NCBI GenBank assembly: GCA_020217035.1
Contig: JAIWOG010000293.1
Location: 1-16,639, forward strand
Source: Magnetospirillum sp.
GTDB taxonomy: Bacteria; Pseudomonadota; Alphaproteobacteria; Rhodospirillales; Magnetospirillaceae
Length of the DNA stretch: 16,639 nt
Reading direction: 5' to 3'
The notes below the pieces were generated by a model. It was not told the DNA's origin. It was given only the letters and a program-made list of their open reading frames with translations, and did no database searches. This document shows positions 1-6,372 of this stretch, one piece after another; positions within the stretch are counted from its first letter, which is position 1, and every line of letters starts with the position of its first letter. A program made the translations under genes and the position numbers.

Positions 1-1
1 C

Positions 2-1222
2 CTGCTGCGTGTGGACAAGGTGGCGCTGGGACCTGGCGGCGACGTCTGGGCCGAAACCGTGACCTTGGCCCAGCCAGTCATGCGGGTCAACCGCGACCAT
101 ACCGGGATTCAAGGCTTGGCGGATTTGCCGCAAAATCGGACAGCACCACAGGGGGCGTCGCCCCATTGGGGGGTGGGAAATCTGCGGCTGACCGGCGGAC
201 AGGTGGAGTTCCGCGACCGCACCACATCGGAAATGGTGCGGCTGTCCCTGCGTGACCTGGACCTGACCGCTTCCGCCGTCGACAGCGCCCAGCCCGACCA
301 GGACAGCCCGTTTTCGCTTTCCGCCGCCATCGGCAGCGCCGAAATCAGCGCCCAGGGGCTGCTTCGGCCCTTCCATCCTGCGCTTGGCCTGTCGGTGGAC
401 GGCCGGATGCGGGGGTTGGACCTGCCGCCCCTGTCGCCCTATGCCGCCGATGCCCTGGGGGTCAACCTGCATACCGGGCAATTGGACGCCACGTTGGGCA
501 TGAGGGTGGCCGACGGCCGCCTGGACGGCAAGATGGACCTGGTGCTGTCGCGGCTGCGCGTCGCCCAGCCAGACCCCGATGCCCCCTTGGCCAAGCAGGC
601 CGACATGCCCATCGAAACCGTGCTGGATCTGCTGCGCGACGGCGACGACCGCATCACCTTGGCCATTCCGGTGCGGGGCGAGGTGGGCAATCCCAATTTC
701 GACACGTCGGACGCGGTGAACCAGGCCATCGGCGGGGCGTTGCGGTCCACCGTCTTCACCACCTTGAAGGTGGCCTTCCCGCTGGTCGGCTTGATCGGCA
801 TGGTCATCGACGAGGCGGAACGACCGGTCCTGGCCCTGGATTCGCTGGATTTCATCGCCGGAGCCGCCGACCTGGCCCCCGAACAGCAGCTTGCCCTGGA
901 CAAGGTCGCCCGTCTGATGCGGGATCACCAGGGGGTGGGATTGAACCTGTGCGGGGTGGCGGCACAGGCGGAGGACGGGCCGGTCCTGCGGCGCCAAGCC
1001 AGTCTGGTGGCCCGGCTGAAGGCGTTGATGGCCGAAAAGGACCGCGAGGAACTGGCCGAGTTCGAGCGTCAGCGTCTGGTCCGTCTGGCGGAAAGCCGCG
1101 CCGCCGCCGTCAAGTCCTGGCTGGTGGACGAAGGTGGCGTCGAGGCCGGGCGGCTGTTCACCTGCCGGCCACGGGTCGAGGACGGCGACAAGGCCAAGCC
1201 CCGGGTCGACCTGGTGCTGTGA
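2..1222 (+). CDS. DUF748 (AsmA-like) envelope protein, C-terminal part
   Basis: The reading frame is already open at the window edge, so this is the C-terminal ~406 residues of a larger protein. The GTG at 11 is only an internal codon. DUF748 proteins are large, mostly beta-stranded, AsmA/YhdP-related envelope proteins thought to act at the inner membrane or periplasm, possibly in lipid transport or envelope integrity. Family signs are the stretch around 600-690 (MPIETVLDLLRDGDDRITL, then a PVRG...NPNF segment), the 'GAADLAPEQQLALDKVARLM' type segment near 865-920, and an OmpA-like end in which Arg-rich helices precede a final 'VDLVL' strand. It converges on trkH with 16 bases between stop codons and no visible terminator hairpin. 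Family placement is fairly secure; the exact role is unknown. Confidence 0.75.
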   Translation: MLRVDKVALGPGGDVWAETVTLAQPVMRVNRDHTGIQGLADLPQNRTAPQGASPHWGVGNLRLTGGQVEFRDRTTSEMVRLSLRDLDLTASAVDSAQPDQDSPFSLSAAIGSAEISAQGLLRPFHPALGLSVDGRMRGLDLPPLSPYAADALGVNLHTGQLDATLGMRVADGRLDGKMDLVLSRLRVAQPDPDAPLAKQADMPIETVLDLLRDGDDRITLAIPVRGEVGNPNFDTSDAVNQAIGGALRSTVFTTLKVAFPLVGLIGMVIDEAERPVLALDSLDFIAGAADLAPEQQLALDKVARLMRDHQGVGLNLCGVAAQAEDGPVLRRQASLVARLKALMAEKDREELAEFERQRLVRLAESRAAAVKSWLVDEGGVEAGRLFTCRPRVEDGDKAKPRVDLVL

Positions 1223-1238
1223 TCGTGGCCTGTGCGCC

Positions 1239-2690
1239 CTAATCCTTCCAGAAGCTGGGGACGCAGATCACCAGCAAGATGACCATCTCCAGCCGCCCGA
1301 ACAGCATGCCGCAGGCCAGCATCAGCTTGGCCAGATCGGGCAGTTCGGCGAACGACCCGCCGGGGCCGATGACGTCGCCCAGGCCGGGGCCGACATTGGA
1401 CAGGGCCGAGGCGGCGGCCGACAGGGCGGTGACGAAATCCAGACCCAACAGGGCCAACAGCATGGACAGCACCGCGAACGACAGCGCGTAGACGAAGATG
1501 AAGCCCATCACCGAGGTCAGCACGTCCTTGGGGATGGGTTTGGTGTTGAAGCTGGGCACCATGACCGCGTGCGGGCGCAGCAATTGACGGATCTGCACCA
1601 CCGCGTTGGCGAATAGCAACTGGAAGCGGAACACCTTGATGCCCGAGGCGGTGGACCCGGCGCAGCCGCCGACGAAGGTCAACAGGAACAAGATGGCCAG
1701 CGGCATGCCGGCCCAGCCGTCATAGTCGATGGTGGTCAACCCGGTGCCGGTCATCACCGAGGCGACGGTGAACATGCCGTGGCGCAGCGCCGTCAACACC
1801 CCGTAATCGTGGATGTCCACCAGCCACAAGGTGATGGCGGTGCCCGACAGCAGCATCAAGCCCAGATACCAGCGCAGTTGCTGGTCGGCGACCACCCGGC
1901 GCCAATCGCCCTGGGCCAGGATGAAGAACAGCATGAACGGCATGCCGCCCAGCACCATGCCGCAAAAGACGATGAAATCCATGACGGCGCTGTCGAAGAA
2001 CGCCATGGACGTATCGTGGTTGGAAAAACCGCCGGTGGCGATGGTGCTCATGGCGTGGACGACGGCGTCCAGCCGGTTCATGCCGGCCAGCCACAAGGTC
2101 AGGGCCATCACCGCCGTCAGCCCCGCGTAAGTGGCGATCAGGGTCGAGCCGATGCGCGCCGTCCTTGGCGCGGCGCGGTCCCGTGCCGACAGCACTTCCA
2201 CCCGGAACATCTGCATGCCACCCACATTCAGCACCGGCAACACGGCGATGGCCATGACGATGATGCCGATTCCCCCCAGCCATTGCAGCAGGCCGCGCCA
2301 CAGCAGCAGGCCGGCGGGCATGTGGTCCAGGTGGGTGATGACGGTCGAGCCGGTGGTGGTCAGTCCCGAGGTCGCCTCGAAAAAGGCGTCGATTCCGGAC
2401 AGGGCGACCGAACCGAAGGTGAAAGGCAGGGCGGCGAACAGGCTGGGGACCAGCCATGCCAACCCGGCGGCCAGATAGGCTTGGCGGATGGACAGCGGCT
2501 TGCGCGTGTCGCCGCGGGTCCCCAGAACCAAGCCCAGCCCGGCGACCAGAGTGATGCCGCCCGAGGCGATGAAGGATGGCCATTGACCGTTGCCAGCCAA
2601 CGCGTCGACGGCGGCGGGCACCAGCATGGCGGCGGCCAGCAGGCACAGGACCCAGCCGACGATGTTCAGCACGGGGCGGAAGTCGATCAT
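1239..2690 (-). CDS. trkH: TrkH-family potassium uptake protein, downstream copy
   Basis: Integral membrane subunit of a Trk/Ktr-type K+ uptake system; it normally works with a cytoplasmic NAD-binding TrkA protein, which is not in this window. The 483-aa protein has the four pore-loop repeats: TTTGST (111-116), ATGGF (218-222), TGTG (314-317) and NVGPG (432-436). It also has the intramembrane gate segment GGCAGSTASG (341-350) and the conserved Arg in GRLE (466). The start is the ATG at 2690 (MIDFRP), because a strong GGAGGGG ribosome site lies just before it and the sister copy begins at the same residue; 18 further in-frame codons upstream are rejected. The upstream trkH stop is one base away, implying translational coupling. 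Filter loop 3 has Gly at 315 where the sister copy has Thr, so ion selectivity or kinetics may differ. Confidence 0.93.
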   Translation of the reverse strand: MIDFRPVLNIVGWVLCLLAAAMLVPAAVDALAGNGQWPSFIASGGITLVAGLGLVLGTRGDTRKPLSIRQAYLAAGLAWLVPSLFAALPFTFGSVALSGIDAFFEATSGLTTTGSTVITHLDHMPAGLLLWRGLLQWLGGIGIIVMAIAVLPVLNVGGMQMFRVEVLSARDRAAPRTARIGSTLIATYAGLTAVMALTLWLAGMNRLDAVVHAMSTIATGGFSNHDTSMAFFDSAVMDFIVFCGMVLGGMPFMLFFILAQGDWRRVVADQQLRWYLGLMLLSGTAITLWLVDIHDYGVLTALRHGMFTVASVMTGTGLTTIDYDGWAGMPLAILFLLTFVGGCAGSTASGIKVFRFQLLFANAVVQIRQLLRPHAVMVPSFNTKPIPKDVLTSVMGFIFVYALSFAVLSMLLALLGLDFVTALSAAASALSNVGPGLGDVIGPGGSFAELPDLAKLMLACGMLFGRLEMVILLVICVPSFWKD

Positions 2691-2691
2691 C

Positions 2692-4143
2692 CTAACCCCT
2701 CCAGAACGAACGCGAGAACAGCACCAGGACGGTGAACAGTTCAAGCCGGCCCAGCATCATCTCGAAGGACAAAAGCCAGATGGCGGCGTCGGGCAGCGGC
2801 TGGAAGTTGCCAGCCGGGCCGATGATGTCGCCCAGACCGGGTCCCACGTTGCTGATGGCGGTGGCCGAACCGGTGATGGCGGTGACGAAGTCCAGTCCGG
2901 TCATGGTCAGCGCCAGGGCGAACAAGGCGAAGACCAGGAAGTACATGACCACGAAGCCCAAAACCGAATCCACCACCGCGTCGGAAATACGCTGGCGGTT
3001 GAAGTCGATGACGAAGACGCCGTGCGGATGCAAAAGCCGTTTCAGGTGCACGCCGGCCATGGCGAACAACACTTCCCAGCGAAAGATCTTGACGCCGCCG
3101 GCGGTGGACCCGGTGCAACCGCCGATGAAGGTCAGGTAGAAGAAGATGACCTGCGGCAGGCCGCCCCACAGGGAATAGTCGGTGGAAGCGAAACCGGTGG
3201 TGGTGACCACCGACAACACGTTGAAAGCCGAATGGCGCAGCGCGTCGCCGGGCGACCAGTCGTTCACCGCCCATTGCCACAGCGTCAGGATGAAGGTGAA
3301 GAAGACGACGAAGTTGATGTACCAGCGGATTTGCGAATCGGTCAGGATCGCCCACTTGCCGCGCCGCCAAGGCGCGATGAACAAGACGAAGGTGGCGCCG
3401 CCCAAACCCATGAAGACGATGATGATCCAGTGGATCACCGGATTGTTCCAATGGCCGACCGAGGAATCCGAGGTGGAAAAGCCGCCGGTGGACAAGGTGG
3501 CCATGGCGTGGCAGGTGGCTTCGAACGGGGTCATGCCGGCCAGCCACAGGCAGATTCCGCACAACAGGGTGAAGACCACGTAGACCATGACGATGCCGCC
3601 GGCCACCTGCGAGGTACGCGGCTTGACCTTGTCGGTCTTGTCGGAACTTTCCATCTTGAACAACTGCATGCCGCCGATGCGCAGGATGGGCAGGATGGCC
3701 ACCGCCATGACGATGATGCCGATGCCGCCCAGCCAATGCAGGATGGCCCGCCACAACAAGATGCCGTGGGGCATGGTATCCAGCCCCACCAGGATGGTCG
3801 ACCCGGTGGTGGTCAGCCCCGACATGGCTTCGAAATAGGCGTCGGTGTAGCTGATATTCAAGGCCGAGAACGCCAAAGGCAGCGCCCCGAATCCAGCCAT
3901 CAGCATCCATGACGTGGTGGTCAGCAGGAACGCCTGGCGCATGGACAGTTCCGGCCGTCCCTCGGGCCGGGCGCCCAGCACCATGCCCAGTCCCGCCACC
4001 AGGGTGACCAGGCCGGCGGTGACGAAGGTCCGCCAGTCCAGGTCGTCGGAAAGCCAGTCCACCGCCGCCGGCACCGCCATGGCGGCGGCCAGCACGATCA
4101 GCAGAATGCCGTTGATGAAAATGACCGGACGGAAATCGATCAA
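2692..4143 (-). CDS. trkH: TrkH-family potassium uptake protein, upstream copy
   Basis: First gene of the minus-strand trkH pair. The chosen start is TTG at 4143 (LIDFRP), preceded by a GGGGTGAGG ribosome site; this gives 483 residues aligning without a gap to the downstream copy. An ATG-initiated version from 4224 would add 27 Arg-rich residues with no family support. Pore loops are TTTGST (111-116), STGGF (218-222), TTTG (314-317) and NVGPG (432-436), with the gate loop GGCTGSTAGG (341-350) and Arg in GRLE (466). The two copies share about 230 of 483 residues by hand count (roughly 48%), so the duplication is old. It is transcribed divergently from dmeR across a 125-bp gap. All key TrkH residues look canonical, making this the better candidate for the main K+ channel. 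Confidence 0.92.
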   Translation of the reverse strand: MIDFRPVIFINGILLIVLAAAMAVPAAVDWLSDDLDWRTFVTAGLVTLVAGLGMVLGARPEGRPELSMRQAFLLTTTSWMLMAGFGALPLAFSALNISYTDAYFEAMSGLTTTGSTILVGLDTMPHGILLWRAILHWLGGIGIIVMAVAILPILRIGGMQLFKMESSDKTDKVKPRTSQVAGGIVMVYVVFTLLCGICLWLAGMTPFEATCHAMATLSTGGFSTSDSSVGHWNNPVIHWIIIVFMGLGGATFVLFIAPWRRGKWAILTDSQIRWYINFVVFFTFILTLWQWAVNDWSPGDALRHSAFNVLSVVTTTGFASTDYSLWGGLPQVIFFYLTFIGGCTGSTAGGVKIFRWEVLFAMAGVHLKRLLHPHGVFVIDFNRQRISDAVVDSVLGFVVMYFLVFALFALALTMTGLDFVTAITGSATAISNVGPGLGDIIGPAGNFQPLPDAAIWLLSFEMMLGRLELFTVLVLFSRSFWRG

Positions 4144-4217
4144 CCGCGCCTCACCCCTTCGCTGGCGACGACTATTGGCCCCAAGCCGCGGCGCTGTCCA
4201 GAAAATCGTGCGCAGGC

Positions 4218-4245
4218 TGGACAAAATAGGGTACCCCCCTATACT
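4218..4245 (+). promoter_or_regulatory. Sigma70-like promoter of dmeRF
   Basis: TGGACA at 4218-4223 matches the -35 consensus at 5 of 6 bases. TATACT at 4240-4245 matches the -10 at 5 of 6, with a 16-bp spacer. The predicted transcript starts about 4252, giving a short leader before the dmeR ATG at 4269 with its CCAGGAGGA ribosome site (4256-4264). The spacer and -10 are occupied by the candidate DmeR operator, so repression by occlusion fits. Confidence 0.7.
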
Positions 4246-4249
4246 ATAT
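4226..4249 (+). promoter_or_regulatory. Candidate DmeR/RcnR-type operator
   Basis: A run of six C (4234-4239) is flanked by AT-rich arms. ATAGGG (4226-4231) and CCCTAT (4237-4242) form a perfect inverted repeat, followed by ACTATAT to 4249. RcnR and DmeR operators are known to consist of a G/C tract between short AT-rich inverted half-sites, and this site has that build. It overlaps the promoter spacer and -10 of the dmeR gene. Assignment to DmeR is inferred from form and position. Confidence 0.72.
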
Positions 4250-4268
4250 TGGCGACCAGGAGGATCGC

Positions 4269-4541
4269 ATGAGCCACGTATTCAAGGATCGCCCCCGCTT
4301 GTTGGCGCGAATCCGTCGCATCAAGGGCCAGGCCGAAGCCATCGAGCGCGCCTTGGACGGCGGTGACGACTGCATGGAAGTGCTGCAACTGGTCGCTTCG
4401 GTGCGCGGCGCCGTCAACGGCCTGATGGCGGAACTGGTGGAAGGCCATGTGGGCCATCACATCGTCGACGCCGCCGACGATTCGGCCCGGCGCCAAGGCG
4501 CCGACGAACTGATTCAAATCCTGCGCACCTACATGAAATAA
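4269..4541 (+). CDS. dmeR: DmeR, RcnR/CsoR-family Ni/Co-responsive repressor
   Basis: A 90-residue all-helical DUF156 (CsoR/RcnR/FrmR) repressor that binds DNA when metal-free and releases it on metal binding. The family core is visible as RIRRIKGQ (14-21) and SVRGAVNGLMAEL (44-56). Its residues His3, Cys35, His60 and His64 coincide with the four ligands known for the E. coli Ni/Co sensor RcnR. CsoR-type copper ligands and the formaldehyde-sensor FrmR pattern fit less well, since FrmR lacks the His3/His64 pair. The start is set by the AGGAGGA site five bases upstream. It lies 10 bases ahead of dmeF, matching the dmeR-dmeF operons of rhizobia, and an operator overlaps its own promoter. Metal specificity is inferred from the ligand set. 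Confidence 0.9.
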   Translation: MSHVFKDRPRLLARIRRIKGQAEAIERALDGGDDCMEVLQLVASVRGAVNGLMAELVEGHVGHHIVDAADDSARRQGADELIQILRTYMK

Positions 4542-4551
4542 GGGGACGGTC

Positions 4552-5469
4552 ATGGATGCTTCGTCGCTGGCGCACAGCCACGTCTTCCTGGGACATGGAC
4601 AGGACCGAAACGAAAGGCGCACCTGGCTGGTGGTGGCCTTGACGGCGGTGACCATGGTGGCGGAAATCGTCGCCGGCACCGTGTTCGGGTCCATGGCGCT
4701 GATCGCCGATGGCTGGCACATGGCCACCCACGCGGCGGCGCTGCTGATCGCCGCCTGCGCCTACAGGCTGGCCCGACGCCATGCCGCCGACCCGCGCTAT
4801 TCCTTCGGCACCGGGCGGCTGGGAGACTTGGGGGCCTTCGCCAGCGCCGTGGTTCTGGCCCTGGTGTCCTTGCAGATCGGTTGGGAAAGCGTCGGCCGCA
4901 TGGTGGCCCCCGTCGCCATCCAATACGACCAGGCCATGGCGGTGGCGGCCCTGGGACTTGCAGTCAACCTGATCTCGGCCTGGCTGTTGCGGGACGGCCA
5001 TCATCATCATCATGGCCACGACCATGAGCACCATGATCACGGCCATCATGGCGACAACAACCTGCGGGCCGCCTATGTCCACGTGATGGCCGACGCCCTG
5101 ACCTCGGTGCTGGCCATCGCCGCCCTTTACCTGGGGCATGGCTTGGATTGGCCATGGCTGGATCCGGTGATCGGCCTGGTCGGCGCCCTGGTCATCGCCC
5201 GCTGGGCCTGGGGGTTGTTGAAGGACAGCGGCGGCGTGCTGGTCGGCAAGCTGCCCCAGGGCGAGCACTTGCCCGACGAAATCCGCCAAGTGGTCCACGA
5301 CCTGGGCGACCAGGTGGTCGACCTGCATGTGTGGCAGGTGGGGCCCGGCCATCATGCCGTCATCGTCGCCATCGCCTCGACGCAACCCAGAGGTGTCGCC
5401 GAATACAGGCAGGCCCTTGCCCATCTGCACGAAATCTCGCACCTGACCATCGAACCTCACCGTTTGTGA
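4552..5469 (+). CDS. dmeF: DmeF, cation diffusion facilitator (Co/Ni efflux)
   Basis: A 305-residue CDF transporter in the inner membrane, expected to export Co2+ and Ni2+ by proton antiport. About six membrane segments are visible (roughly 25-44, 47-70, 93-113, 128-147, 172-198, 200-220), followed by a cytoplasmic domain. The TM2 motif is DGWHMATHA, placing His56 and His60 where many CDFs have His and Asp; this DGWHM..H form is typical of DmeF. TM5 has His177-x3-Asp181. The loop between TM4 and TM5 (149-167) contains 12 histidines, and the N-terminus has further His (8, 10, 15), both likely metal-handling. An AGGGGA ribosome site precedes the ATG. It is cotranscribed with dmeR. Zinc transport cannot be excluded from sequence, but the DmeR partner points to Co/Ni. 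Confidence 0.9.
   Translation: MDASSLAHSHVFLGHGQDRNERRTWLVVALTAVTMVAEIVAGTVFGSMALIADGWHMATHAAALLIAACAYRLARRHAADPRYSFGTGRLGDLGAFASAVVLALVSLQIGWESVGRMVAPVAIQYDQAMAVAALGLAVNLISAWLLRDGHHHHHGHDHEHHDHGHHGDNNLRAAYVHVMADALTSVLAIAALYLGHGLDWPWLDPVIGLVGALVIARWAWGLLKDSGGVLVGKLPQGEHLPDEIRQVVHDLGDQVVDLHVWQVGPGHHAVIVAIASTQPRGVAEYRQALAHLHEISHLTIEPHRL
4999..5049 (+). repeat. His-codon-rich tract inside dmeF
   Basis: Five consecutive CAT codons (4999-5013) lead a stretch of mixed His, Gly, Asp and Glu codons encoding residues 150-166 of DmeF. The pure CAT run is a small microsatellite that could change length by slippage in frame, altering the number of histidines in the metal loop. Confidence 0.7.
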
Positions 5470-5544
5470 TTAGACTCTTCCGGTTGAAATGGATAGATTG
5501 CCGGGCCTGATCATCGGGCCGTCAACGGGAAGGGCTCTTTGCGT

Positions 5545-6372
5545 ATGCGCAAGGGGATCGGCAGTCTTCTGCTTCTAGTGCTGTTCTCGACGCCAGCCCT
5601 GGCGGCGGATTCCCTGATCTTTGGCGTCACCCCCCAGCAATCGGCGGGGCGCTTGGCGGAAAGCTGGGTGCCGCTGTTGCAAGAGGTCAGCCGCCGACTG
5701 GGAAGCCCGGTCACTTTCCGCACGGCGCCGGACACCCAGCAATTCGAACGCCGCACCCTGGCCGGCGAATTCGACGTGGTCTACGGCTCGCCGGTACTCT
5801 ACCTGGCCGCCGCCAAGGCCCTGGGAGCCAGGGCCGTGGCCCGCCAGCGTCAGGACGAACAGGGCGTCCTGGTGGTGCGGGCGGACTCTCCGGTGACCCA
5901 GGTCGACCAGTTGGACGGCCAAGTGGTGGCCTTTCCCGCCGCCAGCGCCTTTGGCGGCACTTTGCTGACCCAGGCGGCGTTGCGACAACAGGGAATCCAC
6001 GTCGAGGCACGGCATCTGTCATCCGACGATTCGGTGTACCGCGCCGTCCTGGATGGCGTGGCGACGGGGGGCGGCGGCGTGCTGCGCACCCTGGAACGCC
6101 AGCCCGCCGACATTCGCGCCGGCTTGCGCACATTGCTGACCACCAACGCCTTTCCCGCCTATCCGATCTTCGTCCTGCCGCGCATGGGCCAGGCCAGGAC
6201 CGCCCATCTGCAAGCGGTGTTGTTCTCGCTGGACGACGACTCCGAAGGCCGCGCCGTCTTGCGGCGGGCCGCGTTGCAGGGCGTCGCCCTGGCCGACGAT
6301 TCCACCTACGATTCCGTGCGACCGTGGTCGGCGGACGCGGTGCGGGCGGTACTGCGGGGGGCGGCGCCATGA
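5545..6372 (+). CDS. PhnD-like periplasmic solute-binding protein
   Basis: A 275-residue secreted protein of the phosphate/phosphite/phosphonate-binding (PhnD, SBP_bac-like) family. The first 20 residues are a clear signal peptide ending in PALA. The fold signature FDVVYGSPVLYLAAAKALG surrounds Tyr80, followed by FPAASAFGG and SVYRAVLDG segments. The ATG at 5545 is preferred because GGGAAGGG sits 10 bases upstream; the TTG at 5539 is too close. Two ligand features of true PhnD look altered: the S-T-S-G type loop reads SAFGG, and the usual Asp after 'G-x-A' is Thr174 in a Gly run, so the ligand is probably not a phosphonate. It ends in an ATGA overlap with the histidine kinase gene and no ABC permease or ATPase is nearby. 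I infer a sensory partner of the kinase rather than a transporter subunit. Confidence 0.8.
   Translation: MRKGIGSLLLLVLFSTPALAADSLIFGVTPQQSAGRLAESWVPLLQEVSRRLGSPVTFRTAPDTQQFERRTLAGEFDVVYGSPVLYLAAAKALGARAVARQRQDEQGVLVVRADSPVTQVDQLDGQVVAFPAASAFGGTLLTQAALRQQGIHVEARHLSSDDSVYRAVLDGVATGGGGVLRTLERQPADIRAGLRTLLTTNAFPAYPIFVLPRMGQARTAHLQAVLFSLDDDSEGRAVLRRAALQGVALADDSTYDSVRPWSADAVRAVLRGAAP

Noticed and set aside
2590..3912. 440-residue plus-strand frame across the trkH pair
   Set aside because: It is antisense to TrkH, with Gln/Asp/His/Gly-rich composition typical of a high-GC shadow frame.
4414..5460. 348-residue minus-strand frame opposite dmeF
   Set aside because: It is Gln/His/Gly-rich antisense of the CDF gene without any recognisable domain.
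5470..5544. Promoter or terminator between dmeF and the binding-protein gene
   Set aside because: TTGAAA at 5484 has no -10 at proper spacing, and the GGCC-rich segment near 5503-5521 is not a proper inverted repeat with a T-tract.
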